A DNA stretch of 64,000 nt from Filimonas zeae (GTDB lineage: Bacteria > Bacteroidota > Bacteroidia > Chitinophagales > Chitinophagaceae), in contig NZ_BMIB01000003.1 of the NCBI RefSeq assembly GCF_014641615.1, forward strand, positions 124,001 through 188,000. The letters run 5' to 3'. The notes below the pieces were generated by a model that was not told the origin of the DNA, did no database searches, and saw only the letters and a list, made by a program, of their open reading frames with translations. This document shows, in pieces, positions 9,068-17,548 of this stretch (its first letter is position 1; each line of letters begins with the position of its first letter). The position numbers were made by a program, and so were the translations under genes.

Positions 9068-9379
9068 TTACACATGCGCAGCCAGACTGGCAATAAACTG
9101 CTGTAATGTGCTGCGCATTTCCTGCTTACCTTTTTCAAAGTGCTCTTTCAGCTCTTTGGTTTTGGTAGTAGTGGTGGTAACGCTGTTGAGGCTGGCGCCC
9201 AGCTTTTTCAGCGATTGAACTGTTTCAGTTTTGTCGGGTTCGGTAAAAGGGGCATCCAATAAGTAGTTAGCCACCCGCCGGGCAAAAAAAACGAGCTCAA
9301 AAATAGATTCTTTAGAGGCCCAGGCCAGTTTTTCAATTTCCTGTTCGTAAGAGTTAAGGTTGTTATATACTTTTTGCAT
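9068..9379 (-). CDS. Hypothetical helical protein
   Basis: A 103-residue soluble protein, predicted mostly alpha-helical with a central Thr-rich stretch (SVTTTTTKTKELKEHFEKGKQ). No signal peptide or recognised family. It is convergent with the HAD gene, the two stops being directly adjacent. The start MQKVYNNLNSYEQEI looks natural. Function unknown. Confidence 0.6.
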   Translation of the reverse strand: MQKVYNNLNSYEQEIEKLAWASKESIFELVFFARRVANYLLDAPFTEPDKTETVQSLKKLGASLNSVTTTTTKTKELKEHFEKGKQEMRSTLQQFIASLAAHV

Positions 9380-9597
9380 AAAGCACTTTTGTACCGCTTA
9401 AAAGTAAGGCATTTAGCAGTACCAAATCCGAATGTCAGTCAAAATCATATGCACAGTTTAATGGCCCTGCGGAGGAATCAGTTACACCCCAATGCAGATA
9501 GGTGGGCTGTGGCGATCAGCCCATTGTGTACATAAGCTGTTGAAACGGATAGTTAAACCGAGCCTGAATTGTATATCTTTGCAAAAAACTGTAGCCT

Positions 9598-10089
9598 ATG
9601 CCGTCTTTCGACATCAGCAGCAAAGTAGACCTCCAGACACTGGACAATGCTATTAATACTGTAAAAAAAGAGATTGCTGGCCGTTTCGATTTTAAAGATT
9701 CGCCGGTATCTATAGAGTTGAATAAAAAGGATTTTATCCTGAATCTGGAAGTGGAGAGTGATATGAAGATGAAACAGCTGATAGATGTGGTTATCAGCCG
9801 TGCCATGAAACAGGGAATTGATGCCAGTGCATTCAATTTTGATAAAGATGCTTACCCTAGCGGTAAGGTGGTAAAAAAGGAGGTATCGGTTAAAAACGGT
9901 CTGAAGCAGGATGATGCCAAGAAGATTGTAAAACTGATTAAAGATTCCGGGTTAAAAGTGCAGGCGCAGATTATGGATGACATTGTGCGTGTAACCGGTA
10001 AAAAAATTGATGATTTGCAGGATGTGATAGCTGCCTGTAAAGGTGGAAATCTGGGAATGCCACTGCAATTTATTAACATGAAGAGCTAA
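9598..10089 (+). CDS. yajQ: YajQ family nucleotide-binding protein
   Basis: A 163-residue cytosolic protein of the YajQ/DUF520 family. It has the conserved start MPSFDISSKVDLQ and the family segments EIAGRFDFKDS, SRAMKQGID, VKNGLKQDDAKKIVKLIKDS and GGNLGMPLQFINMK. The family has two ferredoxin-like folds. Members bind nucleic acids, and in Xanthomonas and Pseudomonas bind cyclic di-GMP; whether this holds in Bacteroidota is not shown. Upstream, TATCTTTG at 9574-9581 fits the -7 promoter element, only 16 bases before the ATG, which would give a very short or leaderless transcript. Confidence 0.95.
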   Translation: MPSFDISSKVDLQTLDNAINTVKKEIAGRFDFKDSPVSIELNKKDFILNLEVESDMKMKQLIDVVISRAMKQGIDASAFNFDKDAYPSGKVVKKEVSVKNGLKQDDAKKIVKLIKDSGLKVQAQIMDDIVRVTGKKIDDLQDVIAACKGGNLGMPLQFINMKS

Positions 10090-10127
10090 GTAGTTGATTT
10101 TCAGTAGTGCGCTGGTGCCGGGGAGTA

Positions 10128-10158
10128 TTTGTAAATTCAAAGCTTTCAATTACCTTTG
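10128..10158 (+). promoter_or_regulatory. Bacteroidota primary-sigma promoter for the L31 gene
   Basis: TTTG at 10128-10131 is separated by exactly 19 bases from TACCTTTG at 10151-10158, an exact fit to the Bacteroidota consensus TTTG-N19-TAnnTTTG. It lies about 55 bases before the L31 ATG, a plausible leader length for a highly expressed ribosomal gene. Confidence 0.75.
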
Positions 10159-10213
10159 CGCTTCTATAAAATAACAGCACGGCAAAAACCGTGCGGCCTA
10201 AAATTTAAAGTTT

Positions 10214-10462
10214 ATGAAACAAGGTATCCATCCGGAAAGTTACAGATTTGTAGTGTTTAAGGACATGAGTAATGGCACTTCATTCCTGGGCCGTTCAACT
10301 GCAGGTTCTAAAGAAACCATTAAATGGGAAGACGGTAACGAGTACCCCGTAATCAAACTGGAGATTTCGAATACCTCGCATCCTTTCTATACCGGTAAAA
10401 ACGTACTGGTAGATACTGCGGGTCGTATCGACAAATTCAACAAACGTTACGCGAAAAAATAG
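10214..10462 (+). CDS. rpmE2: 50S ribosomal protein L31 type B
   Basis: An 82-residue ribosomal protein. It begins [21 protein letters not shown] and contains [12 protein letters not shown] and [13 protein letters not shown], which identify type B L31. It lacks the zinc-binding CxxC pairs of the type A form, so it does not need zinc; in Bacteroidota this is usually the standard L31. It is a single gene with its own promoter and terminator. Confidence 0.96.
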   Translation: MKQGIHPESYRFVVFKDMSNGTSFLGRSTAGSKETIKWEDGNEYPVIKLEISNTSHPFYTGKNVLVDTAGRIDKFNKRYAKK

Positions 10463-10485
10463 TTTTGCTAAAATGTTTTCAAACG

Positions 10486-10523
10486 ATCCCTCCGCAGTTT
10501 ACAAGCTTCGGAGGGATTTGTGT
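10486..10523 (+). terminator. Terminator after rpmE2
   Basis: Perfect 9-bp stem ATCCCTCCG/CGGAGGGAT with a 14-base loop, followed by the T-rich TTGTGTTT. Confidence 0.65.
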
Positions 10524-10569
10524 TTAAGGGCATACGTACATTAGTTATTTTCACTCAAAAGCAATCCAT

Positions 10570-11802
10570 ATGAGCCAGGCAACCAGCTACCCCAAGGAGA
10601 AAATTAAAATCCTGTTTTTAGAGAATATCAGCGATAAGGCGGTGAACCGTTTTAAAGACAATGGTTACGTGAATGTAAAAAAGGTGTCAGGCGCACTCAG
10701 CGAGGAAGAACTGATTAAGGAGATTAAAGATGTACACCTGCTGGGTATCCGTTCTAAAACCAAGGTTACTGAAAATGTACTGGCCCATGCCTCAAAATTA
10801 CAGGCCATAGGCTGTTTCTGTATTGGCGTAAACCAGGTGGATCTGGCAGCAGCTACACAGCACGGGGTTGTGGTATTTAATGCACCTTACAGCAATACCA
10901 GAAGCGTGGCAGAACTGGTAATTGGATTGTCTATTATGCTTATACGCCGCATTCCCGATAAAAACACGGCTGCCCACAACGGTATCTGGTTAAAAGATGC
11001 CAAAGGTAGCTTTGAGTTGCGCGGTAAAACCCTGGGTATTATTGGCTATGGCAACATAGGTACACAGGTAAGTGTAATGGCCGAAATGCTGGGTATGAAG
11101 GTGCTGTTTTATGATGTGGAAACCAAACTGCCGCTGGGTAACGCCACAGCAGCAAAATCTATAAAAGAGGTAGTGAGCGGGGCCGATGTAGTATCGTTGC
11201 ATGTGCCGGAAACAGAAGCTACTAAAAACCTGATTGATGCGGATATTATCAAAGCGTTTAAAAAGGGCGGCATACTTATCAACTATGCCAGGGGAGAAGT
11301 AGTAGATCTGGAAGCACTGGCAGAAGCATTGAAAGCAGGAGATATTAACGGAGCGGCTATTGATGTGTACCCCTGGGAGCCTGAGAAAAACGGAGATAAG
11401 TTTGAAAGTCCTTTACAAGGCTTGTCTAACGTAATTCTTACCCCGCATATCGGTGGTTCTACGGAAGAAGCACAGCAGAATATTGGCGATGATGTAAGCA
11501 ATAAATTATACCAGTATCTTGAAAAAGGCATTACCAATGGGTCGCATACTTTACCGGGTATAAGCCTTCCGGCTATTGCAGGCGCACACCGCATTTTACA
11601 TATACACAAAAACGTACCGGGCGTGTTGAGTGCTATCAACACCCAGTTATCGCAAAACAACATCAACATTCTCGGCCAATACCTGAAAACCAATGATGAA
11701 ATTGGTTATGTGGTATTAGACGTAGACAATAAGCTTTCCAGCCAGGCAGTTGAACTGCTGAAAGAGGTAAAAGGCACTATTAAAGTGAGAATGCTTTACT
11801 AA
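10570..11802 (+). CDS. serA: D-3-phosphoglycerate dehydrogenase
   Basis: First enzyme of serine biosynthesis, oxidising 3-phosphoglycerate to 3-phosphohydroxypyruvate with NAD. The 410-residue length matches the E. coli-type enzyme. The NAD site is LGIIGYGNIGTQVS; catalytic Arg is in NYARGEVVD, and the catalytic His is in PHIGGSTEEA. The C-terminal 80 residues form an ACT domain (NVPGVLSAINTQLSQNNINI), which in the E. coli enzyme binds serine for feedback inhibition. It stands alone, preceded by the rpmE2 terminator and convergent with the HEAT-like gene. Confidence 0.96.
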   Translation: MSQATSYPKEKIKILFLENISDKAVNRFKDNGYVNVKKVSGALSEEELIKEIKDVHLLGIRSKTKVTENVLAHASKLQAIGCFCIGVNQVDLAAATQHGVVVFNAPYSNTRSVAELVIGLSIMLIRRIPDKNTAAHNGIWLKDAKGSFELRGKTLGIIGYGNIGTQVSVMAEMLGMKVLFYDVETKLPLGNATAAKSIKEVVSGADVVSLHVPETEATKNLIDADIIKAFKKGGILINYARGEVVDLEALAEALKAGDINGAAIDVYPWEPEKNGDKFESPLQGLSNVILTPHIGGSTEEAQQNIGDDVSNKLYQYLEKGITNGSHTLPGISLPAIAGAHRILHIHKNVPGVLSAINTQLSQNNINILGQYLKTNDEIGYVVLDVDNKLSSQAVELLKEVKGTIKVRMLY

Positions 11803-11803
11803 T

Positions 11804-12370
11804 TCAGTGCTTTAACTGAAGTATGATTTTTTTAGCACGGCTGCGGAATGCAGCCGTTGCTGTTTCCCACTGTTCCTCAATCAGCAGCAGCAGTTCCGGC
11901 TGAATATCCGGATAAATTAAGGAAAGGCGGTATAGCATAGTAAGCGCAAAGGCTTTAATGGCAATGGCGGTACCGGGCGCTGCCACCCATTCAAAACAGG
12001 TTTGCATTAAGGGGCCGTGTAGTTCTTCCGGCAGTTCGCAGTTTTCCAGAATACGCACGCTGTTACGTACAACCATATCTGGTGCATTTTTTTGTAGTAA
12101 TTGCTCTGCTATTACGGGTATCCACGGAGGCAGCAGTTCAGGTTTTAAGCGTGCTGCATGGTTTAATGCGCCAGCCGCGCGTTGTACCAGCCGGTATTCC
12201 TTGCTTAAAAAGCACTCCATTAGTGCAGCAAACTTTGCCGGGGAAGAAATTGCGTAAGCTGCCGCCGCTTTTATATCCTGGCTGCTATACGCAGGAGGGG
12301 CCAGTAACATTGCAGACATGCGTTGCGTAGCTGCCATCCTTATCTTTTTACTACTATGGTGTTGGTCCAT
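11804..12370 (-). CDS. HEAT-repeat-like hypothetical protein
   Basis: A 188-residue alpha-helical protein rich in Ala and Leu, with repeating helix pairs (FLSKEYRLVQRAAGALNHAARL, MVVRNSVRILENCELP, IAIKAFALTMLYRLSLIYP) typical of HEAT/armadillo solenoids, which act as protein-binding scaffolds. No catalytic motif. Its start overlaps the 3' end of the double-RDD gene by 31 bases, so the two are translationally linked. Precise role unknown. Confidence 0.7.
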   Translation of the reverse strand: MDQHHSSKKIRMAATQRMSAMLLAPPAYSSQDIKAAAAYAISSPAKFAALMECFLSKEYRLVQRAAGALNHAARLKPELLPPWIPVIAEQLLQKNAPDMVVRNSVRILENCELPEELHGPLMQTCFEWVAAPGTAIAIKAFALTMLYRLSLIYPDIQPELLLLIEEQWETATAAFRSRAKKIILQLKH

Positions 12371-13542
12371 TTGTCATGCCAGGGGCGTGGGCCCAGGCCG
12401 CTTACCACTGCAAAGGGTACTGCACGTGCTAAACTCCGGTAAATGGCTGTTTTATAGCTGATAGGACTGCCGTCTATATTTAGTGCCCGTGTGCGGGTAA
12501 TGAGTTTTCCAAAACTGTTCCCCCGTGTAACTACTTCCTGCAGCATATAATACATGGCATAAAAAATCATGTAAACCAGCCAGGGCATCAGGGGAATACT
12601 TCTTACCCAGTTGGTCAAGCCATTTGTAACCCCGCTTAAAAGCACCGACACATAGGAGAAGAAAACGATGTAGAACAGATAAAAAGCACCCAGATCTATT
12701 AAAAAGTTCAGAAAACGCTGCCCCGGTGTGGCAGGTATCAGCGTGCTTTCTTCTTCAATTTCTGTAAGCAGGTTACGGGTAGAAACATCAGTCTGCAGGT
12801 GCGATAAGGAGTTATAGTCTTTCAGTATACCTTCCAGAAAAGGTATACTGGCTTTCCAGTCAGTAATATGCAAAGCCTCTCTTATCAGGTCCGCTGCACG
12901 ATCTGCCCGCGCAGAGGAGCCTGGCTGGTGGGTATGATATGCTTTCAGCAGCCTGCGTATGCTATTCATATCCGCATCACTCAATTGCAGCACCTGCGCA
13001 TATTTTGCCTGGTAAGCATCGCTCAGTTCAGTAAAAGTAGTATCATCGGTAAGGCTGCCCTGCAGGCTGCTTTTAATAACCAGGGTTCCGGCAGCTATAT
13101 CGCCAGGCCGTTGCTTCTTTCGGCTTATCATATAGCCGTACGCTGCGCCAAAGGCTAAGGTGCAGGTAAAGTCAGTAAACCTGGATACCCATCGTACCAG
13201 ATATTGGTAAAGCGAGGGGCGGCCTCCGTTTTCACTCACCACCCGTATGCCACATATTTTTTTGCCAACGGTTTGCCCATTCATCCAAACCTCACAGGCA
13301 AGGTGGTACAACAGGGCAGGTGCAAAAATGATGGTTTGCCAGGATTGAATGTTGTATATGATTGGATAATCGTTGCCAAAGTATTCATCCCCTTCGTAGT
13401 ATTCCAGTATTTCGTAAGCTATATAAAGATATAAGCCTGTTACTGCGGCATCTATCAGCCATGCCGCTATACGTTGTAATAAACCGGCAGCTTCAAACTC
13501 AAGATCAATATTAAAGGCGGTAGGGATGGTAATTTTTTCCAT
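12340..13542 (-). CDS. Tandem RDD-domain membrane protein
   Basis: A 400-residue inner-membrane protein with two separate RDD domains. The first (about 15-160) opens LLQRIAAWLIDAAVTGLYLY and contains GQTVGKKICGIRVV. The second (about 275-395) opens QRFLNFLIDLGAFYLFYIV and contains GNSFGKLITRTRAL. A soluble helical linker joins them. RDD proteins are of unclear function, with links to ion transport. It is divergent from the SpoIIM-DUF4129-DUF4350-MoxR-DUF58 operon, a neighbourhood seen repeatedly in Bacteroidota, so a shared envelope role is likely. The duplicated RDD domain is less usual than a single one. Confidence 0.88.
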   Translation of the reverse strand: MEKITIPTAFNIDLEFEAAGLLQRIAAWLIDAAVTGLYLYIAYEILEYYEGDEYFGNDYPIIYNIQSWQTIIFAPALLYHLACEVWMNGQTVGKKICGIRVVSENGGRPSLYQYLVRWVSRFTDFTCTLAFGAAYGYMISRKKQRPGDIAAGTLVIKSSLQGSLTDDTTFTELSDAYQAKYAQVLQLSDADMNSIRRLLKAYHTHQPGSSARADRAADLIREALHITDWKASIPFLEGILKDYNSLSHLQTDVSTRNLLTEIEEESTLIPATPGQRFLNFLIDLGAFYLFYIVFFSYVSVLLSGVTNGLTNWVRSIPLMPWLVYMIFYAMYYMLQEVVTRGNSFGKLITRTRALNIDGSPISYKTAIYRSLARAVPFAVVSGLGPRPWHDKWTNTIVVKR

Positions 13543-13608
13543 TCAGGAAGGGCTTCTCTTGTTTTGTTTGTAAAGTAATTATAATTTCCCTAATTCAAAT
13601 ACCTAAAC

Positions 13609-14547
13609 TTGAGAGAAGCGCAGTTCATTAAAAAGAATAAAGACCGCTGGCTTAGCATGCAGGAGAAGCCGGCAACCCATCCTGACGAAACTGCCAATGA
13701 GTTTATACAACTGGTTGAAGACCTGGGATACAGCAAAACCTTTTATCCCGATAGCGGCATAGGCACGTATTTAAATACGCTGGCCACCAAACGTTATCTG
13801 AATATTTATAAAAACAACCGGCAGCAGAAAAACCGCATCATCCGTTTTTTTGTATATGATATACCCACGGTAATTGGCAAACACCACCGCCTGTTGCTGA
13901 TTAGTTTTATTCTGTTTGTATTGTTTGTGGCCATAGGCTTTTTCTCGGCCTGGCAAGACCCTACGTTTGTACGGCAGATATTTGGCGATGGTTATGTGGA
14001 TATGACGGAGAATAACATACGCGGTGGGGCGCCTTTTGGGGTGTATTCCTACGGCAATGAAATGCTATCGTTTATTTACCTGTTCATTAATAACCTGTCT
14101 GTAGCCTTGCGCCTTTTTGCGGGCGGCATATTGCTGGGGTTGCCTTCGCTGTACATGTTTATGTATAACGGTATTATGATAGGCGCGTTTGAATATTTCT
14201 TTTACAGCAACAGTCTTATGGAAGCCAGTATTCTTACTATTATGATTCATGGCACTATAGAACTAAGCATGATTGTGGTTGCGTTTACATCGGCCCTGGT
14301 GCTGGCGCAAAGCTGGCTTTTTCCGGGCACTATAACCCGCCTGCAGGCATTAAAGGCCGGTGCGCGGGATGGTATTGTTATAGCAATGGCCAACGTGCCC
14401 ATGTTATTGCTGGCTGCTTTTTTTGAGGGTTTTGTAACCCGCCATTCGGGTATGCCCTTGTGGTTAAGGCTGCTGATTATTACCGTATCGTTTGTTATTA
14501 TCGCCGGCTATTTTGTGGTGTATCCTATAATCCTGAAAAAGAAATGA
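13609..14547 (+). CDS. Stage II sporulation protein M family (SpoIIM/DUF95) membrane protein
   Basis: A 312-residue integral membrane protein. The TTG at 13609 is preferred as start because it gives MREAQFIKKNKDRW, the conserved family N-terminus; the first ATG at 13657 would remove it. About five hydrophobic segments follow from residue 95 onward, including LLLISFILFVLFVAIGFF and LLIITVSFVIIAGYFVV. SpoIIM acts in peptidoglycan remodelling in spore formers, but this organism shows no sign of sporulation. In Bacteroidota the family sits in this operon with an unknown envelope role. The next gene overlaps its stop as ATGA. Confidence 0.87.
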   Translation: MREAQFIKKNKDRWLSMQEKPATHPDETANEFIQLVEDLGYSKTFYPDSGIGTYLNTLATKRYLNIYKNNRQQKNRIIRFFVYDIPTVIGKHHRLLLISFILFVLFVAIGFFSAWQDPTFVRQIFGDGYVDMTENNIRGGAPFGVYSYGNEMLSFIYLFINNLSVALRLFAGGILLGLPSLYMFMYNGIMIGAFEYFFYSNSLMEASILTIMIHGTIELSMIVVAFTSALVLAQSWLFPGTITRLQALKAGARDGIVIAMANVPMLLLAAFFEGFVTRHSGMPLWLRLLIITVSFVIIAGYFVVYPIILKKK

Positions 14548-15338
14548 GGCAAGGGTTAATGTTGTTAGTGGCCTGCCTGGCAGGTATTTGCCTGTGCGGC
14601 GGTGTATATGCGCAGGATTATGAACGGCACATCTACGATTCTTCCGAACAGTATTTTACGCATGCAGATTCTGCCTTCTGGCAGGGCAGCAGGCTGGCCG
14701 CTGCTACGCTGGATAAGGCGGTAAGCAAATGGAAAAAAGACGATGACTTTGAGTACATGAGCCAGATGGAGGATTTTACGCGTTATGTAGATTCACTTAT
14801 AAGAGTACAACGCAGCCAGGGTAAACCGCTGCCTTCTGCACGCGAAGCTTTTGATGCCGCTGCGGGTAATGTAAAAGCTGATTATAGCCGCTGGTTTTTT
14901 TTAGCAGCGGTGGTAGTGTTTGTAGTGGTGGTGCTGTATTTTATGATCTCTGGCAAACTGGGCTTTTTTGCCCGCCCCGAAGCAGAAGAAACCGCACCTG
15001 TTATTACCGTAGAGGATATGGGAGAGCATATATGGGGGCTGCCTTACCAGGAGCTGCTGCCCAAAGCACTGGCCGAAAATAATTACCGGCTGGCGGTACG
15101 CATGTTGTTTTTACAAACGCTTACGGTACTGGACAAAAAGGGGCTTATCCGCTTTCAGCCCGATTTAACCAATTACGACTATCTGCTGCAGTTAAGGCCG
15201 GCTGATTGTTACCGGCAATTTGCCATTATTACCCGGCATTACGAGCATGTATGGTATGGAAAGTTTGAGCTGACGAAAGAGATGTACGAAAAAATAAGCA
15301 GCGATTTTATCACCTTACAAAGCGGGTTGGAATCATGA
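14544..15338 (+). CDS. DUF4129 domain membrane protein
   Basis: About 264 residues from the ATG that overlaps the preceding stop as ATGA. A longer frame reading from 14460 is an overlap artefact because the signal peptide (LLVACLAGICLCGGVYAQ) follows this ATG directly. The N-terminal half is periplasmic. One transmembrane segment is at WFFLAAVVVFVVVVLYFMI (about 115-135). The cytoplasmic C-terminal DUF4129 part carries NNYRLAVRMLFLQTL and NYDYLLQL. The family occurs with transglutaminase-like, DUF58 and MoxR genes; function unknown. Confidence 0.85.
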   Translation: MRQGLMLLVACLAGICLCGGVYAQDYERHIYDSSEQYFTHADSAFWQGSRLAAATLDKAVSKWKKDDDFEYMSQMEDFTRYVDSLIRVQRSQGKPLPSAREAFDAAAGNVKADYSRWFFLAAVVVFVVVVLYFMISGKLGFFARPEAEETAPVITVEDMGEHIWGLPYQELLPKALAENNYRLAVRMLFLQTLTVLDKKGLIRFQPDLTNYDYLLQLRPADCYRQFAIITRHYEHVWYGKFELTKEMYEKISSDFITLQSGLES

Positions 15339-16567
15339 AAAAGAAGCAGCTATTGGTGATTGCTATTACTGCAGTGCTTGTAATTGTGCTGGCTTACCTG
15401 TTTATGCCCTCCCGTAAAAAGAGTGCGGTGTTTGATGGCCGCGTAACGCTGGGTATTAACGATAAAAATCCTTATGGTTGTTATGCTACTTATCAGCTGC
15501 TTTCGCAGATGTATCCCCGTATTCCGGTTACATCCAACCGTAAAGCGCCTGCGGAGTGGGAGAAGATAAGCCTGGACAGTACCAGGCAACTGGTGCTGAT
15601 TGTGGCTAAATATTTTAATCCTACGGAGGATGAGCTGCATTACCTGAGCGTGCTGGCGGCGCAGGGCAATTACATTGTTATCAGTGCGCTGGAAATGAAT
15701 TACGATGCGCGTAAATTCTTTCGCCTGCAACAGATGTATCTGGATGCGCAGAAGGGCGATGTTGTACTGGAAGGGCAACCCATGATACGCGTATCTCATA
15801 AATTTGGGGTACGTGTAGCGAATAGTGCACAGTCCTCTGCTACCACTTTTGATTACCCGGGCGTAGATTACAGTAATATTTTTACGTTGATAGATACCGC
15901 ATATCTGCAGCCACTGGGTTACAATGGCAGAAGCGAGTTAAACCTGGCGGGTGTTATCAGTGGCAATGGGGCCATACTGCTGCATACCGCACCGGTAACC
16001 TTTACCAACTTCTTTGCTTTGTACCATAATAATTACCGCTACCTGCAACAGATGCTGGCGCTGATGCCCGGCCACCCATCGCGCATTATATGGGATGAAT
16101 ATTTTTTACGCGGCAAAGTAGCGGTTGAGAAGGGAATGCTTACAGCAGTATTGCAGCACCATAATTTCAGGTGGGCTTTCTGGTTAGTACTGGTGGTAAC
16201 AGTACTGTTTCTTATTACGGGTGTTAAGCGCAGGCAACGCCTTATTCCCTGGCATCCCAAACCCGTAAACGACTCGCTGGAATTTATTTCTGTTATAGGC
16301 AAGCTGTATTACGAAAAGGGCGATCATACCAATATGGCGCAAAAAATGACGCAGTTTTTTCTGGAGCAGGTAAGGCAGAAGTATCAGCTGGATACACAGG
16401 ATATACAGCCCGCCTTTGCACAGCAACTGGCTGCCAAAGCAGGCATTACGCCGCAGCATGCGCAAGACATTGCAGATTACATATTAAAAACAAAAGCAGG
16501 TAAAATAGATGCTACAGAACTGGCTGCGTTTTACGGGCTGCTACATGATTATTATAAAACCACCTGA
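15335..16567 (+). CDS. DUF4350 domain protein
   Basis: A 410-residue protein starting in an ATGA overlap with the preceding gene. An N-terminal membrane anchor (LLVIAITAVLVIVLAYLFM) is followed by a periplasmic Rossmann-like DUF4350 region (GINDKNPYGCYATYQLL to about residue 250). A second transmembrane segment lies at WAFWLVLVVTVLFLITG, with a cytoplasmic helical tail after it. DUF4350 proteins are glutamine-amidotransferase-like without the catalytic triad. Its fixed position between DUF4129 and MoxR supports a joint membrane complex. Confidence 0.85.
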   Translation: MKKKQLLVIAITAVLVIVLAYLFMPSRKKSAVFDGRVTLGINDKNPYGCYATYQLLSQMYPRIPVTSNRKAPAEWEKISLDSTRQLVLIVAKYFNPTEDELHYLSVLAAQGNYIVISALEMNYDARKFFRLQQMYLDAQKGDVVLEGQPMIRVSHKFGVRVANSAQSSATTFDYPGVDYSNIFTLIDTAYLQPLGYNGRSELNLAGVISGNGAILLHTAPVTFTNFFALYHNNYRYLQQMLALMPGHPSRIIWDEYFLRGKVAVEKGMLTAVLQHHNFRWAFWLVLVVTVLFLITGVKRRQRLIPWHPKPVNDSLEFISVIGKLYYEKGDHTNMAQKMTQFFLEQVRQKYQLDTQDIQPAFAQQLAAKAGITPQHAQDIADYILKTKAGKIDATELAAFYGLLHDYYKTT

Positions 16568-16569
16568 TT

Positions 16570-17547
16570 ATGGAAGATACATTATTTGAACAGCGGCTGG
16601 ATTTAACGGAACTGAGCAGTGCCGTACAGCGCCTGCAGGATGAAATAAGAAAAGTGATTGTGGGGCAGGATGAGCTGGTGCAACTACTGATTATTGCGAT
16701 ACTGGCAGATGGACATGTGTTGATTGAAGGCGTGCCAGGCGTAGCCAAAACACTGGCTGCAAAGCTGGTAGCCAAAAGCATGCAGGTTGGTTTTAGCCGG
16801 GTACAGTTTACGCCCGATCTGATGCCGAGTGATGTACTGGGTACCAACATTTTTAACCCTGGCAGCGGCAGGTTTGAATTTAGAAAAGGGCCGGTATTTG
16901 GCCATGTGGTGCTGATTGATGAAATTAACCGCGCCCCTGCAAAAACCCAGGCAGCCTTGTTTGAGGTAATGGAAGAGCGGCAGGTAACCATGGATGGTAC
17001 CACACACAAAATGCTGCATCCATTTATGGTAATGGCCACACAAAACCCGATTGAGCAGGAGGGTACCTACCGCCTGCCGGAGGCGCAGCTGGATCGGTTT
17101 TTATTCAAGATTAAAGTGCCTTATCCATCCGAAGCACAGGAAATAGCCATACTGCAACGCTTTCAGCAAACAGATGCAGAAGCGGGTATTCAGTCGGTAA
17201 CACCGGTTATCAGCGGCGATGATATTATGCGGCTGCGCGCAGTAACCAGACAGGTAATTGCTGAAGAAAAACTGCTTACGTTTATAGCACGCATTATAGT
17301 GGCCACACGTAACGATAAGTCGGTATACCTGGGTGCATCGCCCAGGGCCAGTCTGGCTTTGCTTAATGCGGCAAAAGCGGCGGCAGCGGTAGCGGGCCGC
17401 GACTTTATTACACCGGATGATGTAATATTTGTTGCCCGCCCTGTATTGCGCCATCGTTTAATTCTTACACCGGAACGTGAAATGGAAGGTGTAACGGAAG
17501 ATGAAGTGATTCATAAAATTGTTCACGCCATAGAAATACCCCGATAG
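16570..17547 (+). CDS. MoxR-family AAA+ ATPase
   Basis: A 325-residue cytosolic AAA+ ATPase. Walker A is GVPGVAKTLAAK, Walker B is VVLIDEINRAPAKTQ, sensor 1 is in VMATQNPIEQEGTYRLPEAQLDRF, and sensor 2 lies in the C-terminal lid (GASPRASLALLNAAKAAA). MoxR proteins act as chaperone-like remodelers, usually with a partner carrying a von Willebrand A domain; the DUF58 protein encoded next fits that role. It starts two bases after the DUF4350 stop. Confidence 0.94.
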   Translation: MEDTLFEQRLDLTELSSAVQRLQDEIRKVIVGQDELVQLLIIAILADGHVLIEGVPGVAKTLAAKLVAKSMQVGFSRVQFTPDLMPSDVLGTNIFNPGSGRFEFRKGPVFGHVVLIDEINRAPAKTQAALFEVMEERQVTMDGTTHKMLHPFMVMATQNPIEQEGTYRLPEAQLDRFLFKIKVPYPSEAQEIAILQRFQQTDAEAGIQSVTPVISGDDIMRLRAVTRQVIAEEKLLTFIARIIVATRNDKSVYLGASPRASLALLNAAKAAAAVAGRDFITPDDVIFVARPVLRHRLILTPEREMEGVTEDEVIHKIVHAIEIPR

Positions 17548-17548
17548 T